Shown piece after piece: positions 23,178 through 30,774 of a stretch of DNA of 44,140 bases. A program made the translations under genes and the position numbers. Every line of letters starts with the position of its first letter. The stretch's first letter is position 1. This DNA is from Oscillospiraceae bacterium (GTDB lineage Bacteria; Bacillota; Clostridia; Oscillospirales; Oscillospiraceae). The stretch spans positions 1 to 44,140 of the forward strand of contig JAFVWL010000077.1 of assembly GCA_017501695.1 (NCBI GenBank), read 5' to 3'. Below the pieces are notes generated by a model. The model made no database searches and had not been told where the DNA came from. It was given only the letters and a program-made list of their open reading frames with translations.

Positions 23178-24415
23178 TGTGTTTCCTTTCCGGCACAGGT
23201 GCCCGCCAGTCGTCCGGAGCTCCATGCCCATTGCAGGTTGTAGCCGCCGCATTTGCCGTCAATGTCCAGAACCTCGCCGCAGGCATACAGCCCCGGCACC
23301 AGTTTGCTTTCCATAGTGTTGGGGTCAAATTCATCGGTCAAAATACCGCCAGCGGTGACCTGGGCACTGTCCATGCCCATGGGCTCGGTCAGGTGGATGT
23401 CAAATTCCATGACCAGCCGGCAGACCTCCCGCAGCACATCATCGGGAATGTCCCGGACAAAGCCCCCGGCTTTGACCCCCGCCGCCTTGCTGATGACCCG
23501 GCCCAGGCGGTTGTGGAGAATTCCGGTCAGCAGGTCATCGCTGGAAAGATTGGTGTTTTTCCGGCGGAACAGCTCATATTCCAGGTCTTCCTCATGGAAG
23601 CCCGGAAGCAGGTCCAGCCGGCAGACCCATTCGCCCTTTTCCTGGCATACATCCCGGGAGATCTCAAAAATCACCGGGCCGGAAATGCCGTACTCCGTAA
23701 ACTGCAGCTCTCCCCTGCTCTGGGCCACGGGCTTTCCGTCCCGGAGGATCGTCGCCCAGCACTGGGTCCGGACGCCCTTCAGGGCCTGGCAGCCGGACCA
23801 ATCGGACTTGAGCTGCACCAGGGCAGGCCGCAGCTTGGTGCAGCGGTGCCCCAGGGACCGCAGGATCTGATAGCCGGACATGGTGCCGCCCAGCTTGGAA
23901 CCGGCGATGCCGCCGCAGGCTACGATGACCCGGTCGCAAGTAACGGTTTCCTCATTATCGGTCACCGCAAAGATACCGTCCTTTTTGACGACCTTCTTCA
24001 CTTCCCTGCCGCACAGCAGCCGGATATTGGGCTTTTCCAGAGCAAACCGCAGCACATCCACCACAGAGTTGGCCTGGTCGGAGAAGGGGTACACTCGTCC
24101 GGATTCCTCCGCCACCGTATACAGGCCCAACCGCAGGAACCATTGCCGCGTATTCTCCGCACCGTAATGGAGAAGGGCGTGTTTGGCAAAACCGGGAGAT
24201 GTCCCGTGATAGGCCCAGGGCGCCGCATCCGGATACTCTATCCGGGGGCGTACATTCATATTGGTCAGATTACAACGTCCGTTTCCGGTGGCCTGAAGCT
24301 TTCTGCCCACTCTGGCCTGCCGCTCCCACAGAATGACCTGGGTATTTTCGTTTTGTGCCGCTTCCAGGGCCGCGGCCATACCCGATGCCCCCGCGCCAAT
24401 GATTCCCACGATCAT
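23174..24415 (-). CDS. HI0933/BaiN-family flavoprotein
   Basis: A 413-residue NAD(P)/FAD-dependent oxidoreductase-like protein. It begins with the FAD-binding GIIGAGASGMAAALEA, followed by the family signature LQATGNGRCNLTN (about 40-52), a CGG-containing second dinucleotide motif (VIVACGGIAGSKLG) and the terminal CGEVLDIDGKCGGYNLQWAWSSG. BaiN-type members have been linked to bile-acid 7-dehydroxylation, but most of the family is uncharacterised and no bai genes lie here. It is the first gene of the operon, overlapping the next by four bases. Confidence 0.9.
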   Translation of the reverse strand: MIVGIIGAGASGMAAALEAAQNENTQVILWERQARVGRKLQATGNGRCNLTNMNVRPRIEYPDAAPWAYHGTSPGFAKHALLHYGAENTRQWFLRLGLYTVAEESGRVYPFSDQANSVVDVLRFALEKPNIRLLCGREVKKVVKKDGIFAVTDNEETVTCDRVIVACGGIAGSKLGGTMSGYQILRSLGHRCTKLRPALVQLKSDWSGCQALKGVRTQCWATILRDGKPVAQSRGELQFTEYGISGPVIFEISRDVCQEKGEWVCRLDLLPGFHEEDLEYELFRRKNTNLSSDDLLTGILHNRLGRVISKAAGVKAGGFVRDIPDDVLREVCRLVMEFDIHLTEPMGMDSAQVTAGGILTDEFDPNTMESKLVPGLYACGEVLDIDGKCGGYNLQWAWSSGRLAGTCAGKETQ

Positions 24416-24447
24416 AATCGCACCTGCTTTCTGGTTTCTATCCTATC

Positions 24448-24476
24448 ATTATAGCCGAAAGACGCGGGATACTCAA
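24448..24476 (-). promoter_or_regulatory. Promoter of flavoprotein/CPBP/pepD operon
   Basis: On the minus strand TTGAGT and a perfect TATAAT are separated by 17 bases, about 32 bases before the ATG of the first gene. Confidence 0.82.
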
Positions 24477-24506
24477 GAAAAACTTCTTTTCAGAACAGAA
24501 TTCTTA

Positions 24507-24515
24507 TGCTATAAT
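24507..24515 (+). promoter_or_regulatory. Extended -10 promoter of small membrane protein/ylmH operon
   Basis: TG-C-TATAAT, a perfect extended -10, lies 19 bases before the ATG. The -35 region is weak, as is usual for this class. Confidence 0.65.
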
Positions 24516-24534
24516 GATTGATAGAGGTGACACT

Positions 24535-24738
24535 ATGAAAGAATTATTGCTCATCATTGCCGCGTTTGTCACAATTATGATTTTTATATTCATTCCCGGT
24601 ATCGGTTATCTCTTTGGTCTTGGTTTGGGCGGGCTTGTTCTGGTCCTGTGGCTGATTCACGCCACCGTGAAGTCCGCGGTCAAGGATGCCCTTCGGGAAT
24701 ATGACGAGGAAAAAAAGAAAGATAATGGACAGAAGTAA
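24535..24738 (+). CDS. Small membrane protein
   Basis: A 67-residue protein with two hydrophobic segments (LLLIIAAFVTIMIFIF and LFGLGLGGLVLVLWLI) and a charged cytoplasmic tail (REYDEEKKKDNGQK). The start is the ATG after GAGGTGACACT. It overlaps the YlmH gene by 14 bases, so the two are co-transcribed. I do not recognise a family. Confidence 0.65.
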   Translation: MKELLLIIAAFVTIMIFIFIPGIGYLFGLGLGGLVLVLWLIHATVKSAVKDALREYDEEKKKDNGQK

Positions 24739-25510
24739 CATCGAAAAGATCACCTCGGACCCCCAGGATCGGCTTTTGCTGGCCAAGGTATGGGACAAGA
24801 TCCAGTCCGGTATCCGGAAAAACATTCTGTCCAACACCTGCTTCCTCTCCCCCCGGGAGATGGAAATGGCACGTTATCTGTTCGGAGACTTGGACGGACT
24901 CCACAGCTTCGGCGGTTACGGCGAAGCCGAGCGAAAAATGCTGGTATATCTGCCGGAGTACCTGGACGAAACAGCTCTGGAGTCGGAGGATGGGCCTCTG
25001 GTATGCCTGCGGGCGGAATTCTATCAGGGGGACAGCCCTTCCCACCGGGATTTTCTGGGTGCCCTCATGGGGGCCGGCATAGGCCGGGAGACCATCGGCG
25101 ACATCTGTGTTGGCAAAGGAAGCTGTGATTTCTTCGTCACGTCGGAGATCGCGCCTTATATCGAACAGAATTTCCTCTCCGCGGGACGGACCCATCTGCG
25201 GCTGAGCCGGATCCCGGTTTCTGAGGTACAGGTCCCGGAGCCGGAAGTGAAGATCATCAAGGACACGGTGGCTTCCCTGCGGCTGGACAGTGTGATTTCC
25301 TCCGGCTTCCGCATCGGACGGAGCCTTGCTGCCCAGTACATCGCCGCCGGAAAAGCCGCCATTGACGGCCTGCCCTGCGAAAAGCCGGACAAGGCCGTAT
25401 CGCAGGGAGCAAAGCTTTCGGTTCGGGGGCTGGGCAAAATCAAGCTGGAAACCGTCAACGGCCAGACGAAAAAAGGCCGGATTTCCATAGTCATCCATCG
25501 ATATATGTGA
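24725..25510 (+). CDS. ylmH: YlmH-type RNA-binding protein with S4 domain
   Basis: A 261-residue protein. The N-terminal two thirds match the YlmH fold (CFLSPREMEMARYLF, HRDFLGALMGAGIGRETIGDICVG, YLFGD-like parts) and the last 80 residues are an S4 RNA-binding domain (LRLDSVISSGFRIGRSLAAQYIAAGKAAIDG). YlmH acts on ribosomes, in rescue of stalled 50S subunits, and is often next to cell-division genes; here it is not in a dcw-type cluster. The frame is open 39 bases further upstream, but MDRSNIEKITS at 24725 fits the family start. Confidence 0.88.
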   Translation: MDRSNIEKITSDPQDRLLLAKVWDKIQSGIRKNILSNTCFLSPREMEMARYLFGDLDGLHSFGGYGEAERKMLVYLPEYLDETALESEDGPLVCLRAEFYQGDSPSHRDFLGALMGAGIGRETIGDICVGKGSCDFFVTSEIAPYIEQNFLSAGRTHLRLSRIPVSEVQVPEPEVKIIKDTVASLRLDSVISSGFRIGRSLAAQYIAAGKAAIDGLPCEKPDKAVSQGAKLSVRGLGKIKLETVNGQTKKGRISIVIHRYM

Positions 25511-25519
25511 GGTATTGTT

Positions 25520-25726
25520 ATGAATATGAACGAAGTCATCGCCCGGATCAACGAACTGGCGAAAAAGGCAAAAACGGAAGGGCTCACCGAGGAGGAGCTG
25601 GTGGAGCGGGACAAGCTGCGCCGGATCTACATCGATTCCGTCAAGGGAAACCTGATCGGCCAGTTGGAGCATACCACCATCGTCTACCCCGACGGCACCC
25701 GGAAAAAGGTGACCAAAAAGCAGTAA
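25520..25726 (+). CDS. DUF896 (YnzC-like) small protein
   Basis: A 68-residue helical protein with the family pattern INELAKKAKTEGLTEEE and RRIYIDSVKGNLIGQL. Members such as B. subtilis YnzC are small two-helix proteins of unclear role, some linked to the SOS or sporulation regulons. It lies 9 bases after ylmH and ends the operon. GAGG is found upstream; the start could also be two codons later. Confidence 0.9.
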   Translation: MNMNEVIARINELAKKAKTEGLTEEELVERDKLRRIYIDSVKGNLIGQLEHTTIVYPDGTRKKVTKKQ

Positions 25727-25731
25727 GGTGC

Positions 25732-25765
25732 AAAAAGCAGAACCGAAAACCGGTTCTGCTTTTTA
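25732..25765 (+). terminator. Terminator of ylmH operon
   Basis: AAAAAGCAGAACCG / CGGTTCTGCTTTTT hairpin with an A-rich loop and a T tail. Confidence 0.9.
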
Positions 25766-25769
25766 CATT

Positions 25770-26222
25770 ATCAATTTCGAAGGGCATCCTTAATGCAGTC
25801 CATGCAATACATGGCATTGGGATCCACATAACAGCGGCAAGGATCAGCAGTACGCTGAGTAAAGTTTTGAAACTCTTCATAACAGCGCAGTCATCCTGAT
25901 TGCAGGTATTCAGGAGGCCCGGCAGGGTCTCAGCAGTCGCAAAATTATCCTGGATCTTGGCCTTGGTCGCGTTGACCTTGCCGTTAAAGCTCTGTACCCC
26001 GGGAATCCGGCGGGACATTTCCGAAACCGCTTCCTTCAAAAACGCGTGCTCATCTCAATAGCGTAAAACTTTTAGGCAACCGGAAAAAGCTTCTCGACCT
26101 ATGATTATCCCCGACCCGGGCACTACAATCTCCAAGGATGTGCAATCACAAAAGGCATCGCCACCGATCCGTTCCATGCTCTTCGGCAAAACAATGTGTC
26201 CATTTTTGGGACAGGGGGGTTG
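25770..26222 (-). pseudogene. Remnant of a BspA-type leucine-rich-repeat protein
   Basis: On the minus strand the frame from 26222 reads GHIVLPKSMERIGGDAFCDCT, then SLEIVVPGSG and REAFSGCLKVLRY, which is the BspA/LRR_5 repeat pattern (AF..C..L..V..P.S...IG). It has an in-frame stop just upstream (26223) and no start codon, and another stop after LRY (26055). The same frame then stays open as an unrelated-looking stretch with one hydrophobic segment (LLSVLLILAAVMWIPM). I read this as a decayed gene; the downstream part could be a separate small membrane protein instead. It marks the left edge of the accessory island. Confidence 0.5.
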
Positions 26223-26229
26223 TTATAAT
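26221..26229 (+). promoter_or_regulatory. Extended -10 promoter of left island cluster
   Basis: TG-T-TATAAT lies 63 bases before the start of the first gene of the plus cluster, inside the LRR remnant. The -35 region is weak. Confidence 0.5.
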
Positions 26230-26292
26230 GGGCATATAAACCCGGCCGCGTTATCGGCCACCCATTTTACTACACTTCTGGAGGTAATGATT

Positions 26293-26850
26293 ATGATGAA
26301 GAACGCGATTTCCCAGTACGTCCGCACCATGTTTAAGGAGAGCTGGGACGGTGAACTGACCGTGGGCGACGAAAATGATCAGTATGACTGCCCCGTGGAA
26401 TGGGACGAGCAGACCGCTGAAATGCTGGCACAGCGGTGCGGCGAACTGATCGGTCATCTGACGGAGCTGTCCTGGCAGTATGACAAGCTGCTGACAGAAA
26501 CCCGCCACCTTACCAAAGCGCAATTTGAGGTCTGGAACACCTACCTGCGCCCTTTCCCCGACCACGGTTTGGATATGGAAGCCCTGCAGTTCATCTGGGA
26601 GAAGTTCGAAACCGATGCGCGTGTAACGGAGGAAGAACGGGCGCTTGCCGACCGGTATGTCTGCTGGTTTGAAGAAAACGCACTGGAGCGTCTTCCCGCC
26701 AATCGCTGCGACCCTATTCAGCTGATCAGCCGTGCCAGGCGGTACAGCAAGCTTATTCGGCTGAACGCCCCGGCCATTGTTCAGGAAAATGAAGCAAAAC
26801 GGCTGGCAGAAGAATTTGTACTATATCACTGTATGATGAAAAAAATTTGA
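26293..26850 (+). CDS. Unknown acidic helical protein
   Basis: A 185-residue, largely helical, acidic protein (for example VGDENDQYDCPVEWDEQTAE, LAEEFVLYHCMMKKI at the end). The open frame starts much further left, but GGAGG at 26280 with an eight-base gap to the ATG, together with the promoter position, fix the start here; two further ATG codons lie within nine bases. I recognise no domain. It is the first gene of the plus-strand island cluster, and the next gene's -35 element overlaps its stop codon. Confidence 0.7.
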   Translation: MMKNAISQYVRTMFKESWDGELTVGDENDQYDCPVEWDEQTAEMLAQRCGELIGHLTELSWQYDKLLTETRHLTKAQFEVWNTYLRPFPDHGLDMEALQFIWEKFETDARVTEEERALADRYVCWFEENALERLPANRCDPIQLISRARRYSKLIRLNAPAIVQENEAKRLAEEFVLYHCMMKKI

Positions 26851-26875
26851 ATAAATTTGAATACTGTGTTACAAT
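26847..26875 (+). promoter_or_regulatory. Promoter of double winged-helix gene
   Basis: TTGAAT and TACAAT are separated by 17 bases, 20 bases before the ATG. The -35 overlaps the stop codon of the preceding gene. Confidence 0.65.
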
Positions 26876-26895
26876 GACAAAAAAGGAGGATTTTT

Positions 26896-27762
26896 ATGGA
26901 AGAAGTTTGGAAATGTCAATGGGAGACCATCCCCGGTGACGGGGAACATGTTGAGTATTTCTCCACCGAAGCTGCAGCCAAGCAGGCCATGCGGCAAAAA
27001 ATTGTGGAAAGTATCGACTTGAAAGAATACACCACTGATCTGGATCCCCGGGCCGCACAGTTTTTGGATAACTATCTGTCAGACCCGCTGTTCCCCAGAG
27101 GTGAGGCGGATGTGCCGGAAGAATACGAAGAACCGGAGCACGGTGAGTTGTATCTGGATCCCGGATTTATCACTTGGAACTACCCGTATGATGCATATCC
27201 CAAGTTGGATACCAATCTGGTCTTGACAGATAGGAATTACGGTGAGTACCGCTTCATGTTTTACTATATGTATCCGGAAGAGGCAACCGGTAACGGCGTC
27301 ACAGAGCTAAGCATCACCATTGCTTCCCACGTTAATTACGGCAACAGCGCTTACCCGCTGTTGGTTTGGAAGGTGCTTTGGAATGAGCCTCAGACCCAGG
27401 AGCAGCTTTCACGGCGTATTCTCAACGAGCTGGGTACAGCTATTGAACGAAAATCCATCGGCAGGCACCTGAATCTTTTGAAGAAACTGGGATATCCGGT
27501 ACACCACGGTCCGGATGGGTATTATCGGGAAGGGGAATTTGGTGAGCCGGAGTCTGGTACCCAATACACGCGCAGTGCCTTTCCGCTGCTGATTCTGGGT
27601 GTGCTGGATGATACCCCCAAAACCCAAGCGGAAATCATCCGGGAGGTTCAGGCGAAATACGGTGCCAAGATCGGCCGTAAGGCGGTGAAAAGGCATTTGG
27701 AACTGCTGGAAGCGCTGGACTTCCCCATTGAATGCAAACCGGATGGCTACTGTTTAAGGTGA
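26896..27762 (+). CDS. Protein with two tandem winged-helix domains
   Basis: A 288-residue protein. Residues 152-211 and 228-288 are two copies of one winged-helix unit: YPLLVWKVLWNEPQTQEQL ... GRHLNLLKKLGYPVHHGPDGYY and FPLLILGVLDDTPKTQAEI ... KRHLELLEALDFPIECKPDGY. This resembles the WYL-associated or DeoR-type HTH, but no WYL domain follows. The N-terminal 145 residues (VWKCQWETIP, STEAAAKQAMRQKI, YPKLDTNLVL, ELSITI) are similar in layout to the whole protein at 29286-29867. AAAGGAGG precedes the ATG. It may be a DNA-binding regulator of the island (inference). Confidence 0.72.
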   Translation: MEEVWKCQWETIPGDGEHVEYFSTEAAAKQAMRQKIVESIDLKEYTTDLDPRAAQFLDNYLSDPLFPRGEADVPEEYEEPEHGELYLDPGFITWNYPYDAYPKLDTNLVLTDRNYGEYRFMFYYMYPEEATGNGVTELSITIASHVNYGNSAYPLLVWKVLWNEPQTQEQLSRRILNELGTAIERKSIGRHLNLLKKLGYPVHHGPDGYYREGEFGEPESGTQYTRSAFPLLILGVLDDTPKTQAEIIREVQAKYGAKIGRKAVKRHLELLEALDFPIECKPDGYCLR

Positions 27763-27815
27763 GCTTTATAAGTAATAAAAGATACACAATAATTTTTTGA
27801 TAGGAGATTGATTAT

Positions 27816-28703
27816 ATGCAGTATGGCGGAATTACACTGAATCACGTTTTGGCTTTTCAAATCCGAATTATGATGGGCAATCAGTATGGCAGGCTGGTAA
27901 GTGCCGTAAAAAACGAAGATAAAGACGGCATCATTATTGCTTGTCTTCGTCTGGGGTGGAATGACGCCTTTCGGCATGTCAGCAAAAACAAATCAGATGC
28001 GGATATTATATCCGAATGTGCGAAGCAGAGATGGAATTCACCGTTTAAGAGGCGGAAACCCGGTGTAGTAAAAGTTGACGACCAGGAAAAAGACCAGATT
28101 ATCGTCGAGATCTGTCGTTCTCTGTGCGAAGAGTTTAAGGAGTACGCAAGTAAAAGTAGCACAGAAGACCGCCATGCCTACATCCATGAGAAGATGGCTT
28201 GCAAAGATTTTGTCAACAAGTTTGCCGTAATCAAAGTAGTCGATCCGAAGCAGAGCGACAAATATCTTTGTTTTGGACACATTCAAAAGCTGTTCAACAT
28301 GGCGGTCAAGCTTTACCTCTGTCTGAAAATTTGTGCCGAGGAACAGAATAATCACGATCTTCAGATCATCCTGCAATTTGGAGCGACACCGCAGAAGAAT
28401 GTTTTCTTAAAACCCGAAATGTTTACTTTGTTTAGCAGCAACGATACTTCTGCAGATTGTCCCATAGATCGCTATATTCTGGAAGCCATTGACCGGGAGA
28501 TCGATGAGCAGGATGCAGATCTTACTGCAATAAATCCAGAAAGACGGAATCGGGATTCCGCAAAGTTCGCTTCTATTGCATGGAGTAAACTTAACGCACA
28601 AAGCGACGCAGCGTATATCGATATTCAAAATGAGATTGCGGCACTGCAGGCAGATTCCGGAAAGAGCAATCTCTGTTTTGACTTTGAACATTGGAATTCA
28701 TAA
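27816..28703 (+). CDS. Unknown protein with GHxQKLxNMxxK motif
   Basis: A 295-residue protein, mostly helical. The most distinctive parts are GHIQKLFNMAVKLYLCL (154-170) and CPIDRYILEAI (215-225), a pattern I associate with a family of uncharacterised bacterial proteins (QKxxNMxxK...PxDxxI), without known function. The first 80 residues are basic (RRKPGVVK) and contain two Trp-rich helices. TAGGAG lies before the ATG. It is read in the same direction as its neighbours, 53 bases after the winged-helix gene. Confidence 0.62.
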   Translation: MQYGGITLNHVLAFQIRIMMGNQYGRLVSAVKNEDKDGIIIACLRLGWNDAFRHVSKNKSDADIISECAKQRWNSPFKRRKPGVVKVDDQEKDQIIVEICRSLCEEFKEYASKSSTEDRHAYIHEKMACKDFVNKFAVIKVVDPKQSDKYLCFGHIQKLFNMAVKLYLCLKICAEEQNNHDLQIILQFGATPQKNVFLKPEMFTLFSSNDTSADCPIDRYILEAIDREIDEQDADLTAINPERRNRDSAKFASIAWSKLNAQSDAAYIDIQNEIAALQADSGKSNLCFDFEHWNS

Positions 28704-28726
28704 CACTAAGGTGGAGGCAGCAGATT

Positions 28727-29236
28727 ATGGAAGAAAAGAAAAGCTACCGCGCTCTTTTTAGGCAAAAGAAGGATGAAGTACATAGCCACGAAGAGATCAA
28801 GCTGGCATTTGAGGACAGTTTTGCTGTATGTTTTACCTTGGTAGAAGATCATACCCCCGGCGCAAGAATGCAGCTTTTCGGCCAGATCTGGGAGATCAAT
28901 CCCGATACCATAATTACAGAAGCCGATCTCTTTGTTGTGCAATCCGATTCTGTGGCAGCAATGGATCAGTACCTTGTGATCAGCAAGAACGGAACAAAGG
29001 AAAGCAACGCCCGTCTGGCGCAGCGCCTGGAGGAATCCGGATTCATCACGTCCCCCTGGTATATCAAGAGTGAAAAACACGGCGGCATCAAAACTTGCTA
29101 TCGGTTTGCTTCGGAAACCCAGCAGAAAGCCGTTGTCCACAAGGCCAACCTTCTGATCGACGGAAACAACCTATTGCTGTCCGTACGGCACTTGTCCACT
29201 GCCGACCATGCGCAAATGAATGCCTCCCAGGAATAA
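28727..29236 (+). CDS. Unknown island protein
   Basis: A 169-residue protein of mixed alpha/beta character (FAVCFTLVEDHTPGARMQLFG, LIDGNNLLLSVRHL). A frame extending 12 codons upstream overlaps the ribosome binding site GGAGG, so the ATG nine bases after it is the start. The C-terminal half (LAQRLEESGFITSPWYIKSE) looks like a small winged-helix, which is only a guess. It is the last gene of the plus cluster and is followed by a strong terminator. Confidence 0.62.
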   Translation: MEEKKSYRALFRQKKDEVHSHEEIKLAFEDSFAVCFTLVEDHTPGARMQLFGQIWEINPDTIITEADLFVVQSDSVAAMDQYLVISKNGTKESNARLAQRLEESGFITSPWYIKSEKHGGIKTCYRFASETQQKAVVHKANLLIDGNNLLLSVRHLSTADHAQMNASQE

Positions 29237-29242
29237 TGACTA

Positions 29243-29284
29243 TGAAAACCCGCCCCTGTGCATACACACCGGGGCGGGTTTATG
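29243..29284 (+). terminator. Terminator between the two convergent island clusters
   Basis: AAACCCGCCCC / GGGGCGGGTTT form an 11-base stem with a 14-base loop. It has T tracts only on the plus side, but may act in both directions as it lies between two stop codons 50 bases apart. Confidence 0.75.
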
Positions 29285-29285
29285 G

Positions 29286-29867
29286 TTATGAATAGAGTGT
29301 AAGCTGGTCAAGTTCCATCGTTAAGTCAATATACAACTCTGAAGAAACGCACGACCATTGCCCAAACATATCGTCTATGTAAAGGTAGTAATCTTTTTCT
29401 TCCTGCATAGACAGAAAATTGGTATCAATTTTAGGATTGTAGCCGTTCACTACTCCCTCACCGGTACCACGGATGGTAATGGAATCACGGGCAAAATCCG
29501 CTTCTATATCGGCATTGAAATACCGGCCGAAAGGAATGCGGATGTCAACATCCTTTCCTTCAAAAATACAAGAGAAGGTATTGAGCAAAGCTACCGCTAT
29601 TTTCCCTGTGAACCACTCCGGCATCGGATCATCTATTTCTCCGTCTTCACGCTTGATCATATCCATATATTTTTCCATATGAATCATACTGCCGTAACCG
29701 TCAAACATCTCATTGTGAGAAAAAGCAAACTCTCGCAGCTTTGCGCGCAAAGCCGCCCGTGCTGTTTCAAAATCATCAAAAGTGAAGGTGCTGGTTACCA
29801 AATCCTCTTCTCCGTAACAAACATTTGGCAGTGATGTTCTGATGGTTAATTTCCATTTTGTACACAT
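29286..29867 (-). CDS. Unknown island protein related to the winged-helix protein's N-terminus
   Basis: A 193-residue protein. The order of conserved parts, KWKLTIRT (4-11), FETARAALRAKLREF (33-47), YNPKIDTNFL (143-152), YYLYIDDMF (160-168) and SELYIDLTMEL (176-186), parallels that in the first 145 residues of the protein at 26896-27762. It has an insert of acidic residues and PEWFTGKIAVALLNTFSC in the middle. AAGGAGAT precedes the ATG, which overlaps the preceding gene's end by 22 bases. No function is known. Confidence 0.65.
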   Translation of the reverse strand: MCTKWKLTIRTSLPNVCYGEEDLVTSTFTFDDFETARAALRAKLREFAFSHNEMFDGYGSMIHMEKYMDMIKREDGEIDDPMPEWFTGKIAVALLNTFSCIFEGKDVDIRIPFGRYFNADIEADFARDSITIRGTGEGVVNGYNPKIDTNFLSMQEEKDYYLYIDDMFGQWSCVSSELYIDLTMELDQLTLYS

Positions 29868-30091
29868 AGTAGAATCTCCTTACTTTTTCTATAGTCAACA
29901 ATGGTAGCTTTATTACAGGAGGAATATTCATTTTCCTCTGTGATGCCGTCATATTCCCAGCCGCAGGTTGGGCAGATGAAATAATCATCCAGTGTTTCTT
30001 TACCGCATACGGGGCAAGTGACAATTTTGAATCCCAATTCCCGGTATTCCTGGGTAGCGCGCAGGTCAAAGGGTGTGGACTGCTGTGTCAT
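29846..30091 (-). CDS. CPCC-type cysteine-rich zinc-ribbon protein
   Basis: An 81-residue protein with CPVCGKETL (Cys26, Cys29) and FICPTCGWEYDG (Cys40, Cys43), matching the Cys-rich CPCC family, where CPCCGxxTL and ICPVCxWEDD are separated by about ten residues. It should bind one zinc. GGAGGAG lies 8 bases before the ATG; a longer frame upstream lacks such a site. It overlaps the genes on both sides (26 and 22 bases), so the three are translated from one transcript. The family is often found as single small genes near toxins or in variable regions; its role is unknown. Confidence 0.75.
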   Translation of the reverse strand: MTQQSTPFDLRATQEYRELGFKIVTCPVCGKETLDDYFICPTCGWEYDGITEENEYSSCNKATIVDYRKSKEILLCVQNGN

Positions 30092-30728
30092 GGGGCATCT
30101 CCTCCGATATTTTGATTTGATAAGAATGGAGAACGGCAATAAAAATCTGCCGCTCGGTTGCTTTCAGTGCCTCGAAGATCGGCTGCAGGTCAACGGCTTC
30201 GTCCAGCCGCTCCAGGAAATTATAAAGGAAGAGGGGGCGTGTATCCCCCAGTAGGGAACGCCGCTGGGTCTCCTTCAGGAAAAGCTGAAACCTTCGAAGC
30301 GTTTCATCGCTTTCACCAAGTGTATCAAAGCTGCCTGATTTGGATCTATTGTCAAAAATGTGGGTGGTATTGGATCCGTTACGGAAGCGACGTTTGTGGA
30401 TTGCTTTTACCCTTTCGGCGGAATGGGCAGACAAGCCGGATTTGGTATCATCGACGCTGTGTACCCAGACGGCTTTTTCTTCTTTACTGAACCTTGCGCC
30501 AAGCGTGCAGGATAAGCCATCCGTCCAGACAACAGCAGCCTTGACTTCGTATTCTTCCCGTTCGCAGAAGCAATTGTCAGGCAGGCCGCCAAACAGTCCT
30601 GCCAAAGCCAGAAGAAAGCCTTCGGCATCCCGGCCCTGGAGGAAATTGATCTGTGTGCTTGGCTGGATTTCCAGCATACGGTCTGTTCTGCATTCCCTGA
30701 CCAAAGCGGATGTAATTCGATTGTGCAT
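30066..30728 (-). CDS. Degenerate P-loop ATPase-like protein
   Basis: A 220-residue protein. INFLQGRDAEGFLLALAGLFGG (near 25-45) lies where ABC/SMC-type ATPases carry GPNGSGKST, and LGESDETLRRFQLFL, then RPLFLYNFLERLDE and RQIFIAVLHSY resemble the signature, Walker B and D-loop, and H-loop regions. The Walker A Lys and the Walker B Asp-Glu pair are absent (LFLYN), so it should not hydrolyse ATP. The alternative is an unrelated protein with chance similarity. The start is the ATG after AGGAG; two upstream start codons lie in the promoter. It is 46 bases downstream of the PolC-like gene. Confidence 0.55.
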   Translation of the reverse strand: MHNRITSALVRECRTDRMLEIQPSTQINFLQGRDAEGFLLALAGLFGGLPDNCFCEREEYEVKAAVVWTDGLSCTLGARFSKEEKAVWVHSVDDTKSGLSAHSAERVKAIHKRRFRNGSNTTHIFDNRSKSGSFDTLGESDETLRRFQLFLKETQRRSLLGDTRPLFLYNFLERLDEAVDLQPIFEALKATERQIFIAVLHSYQIKISEEMPHDTAVHTL

Positions 30729-30744
30729 ATTACACTCCTGTTTC

Positions 30745-30773
30745 ATGTTATCACGAGAGATTATCCGTGTCAA
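30745..30773 (-). promoter_or_regulatory. Internal promoter of minus island cluster
   Basis: On the minus strand a perfect TTGACA and a weaker TAACAT are separated by 17 bases, immediately after the stop codon of the PolC-like gene. It would let the three downstream genes be expressed without the PolC-like one. Confidence 0.6.
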
Positions 30774-30774
30774 C

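Noticed and set aside
23174-24415. BaiN as evidence of bile-acid dehydroxylation
   Set aside because: The HI0933 family is widespread, and no other bai gene is present.
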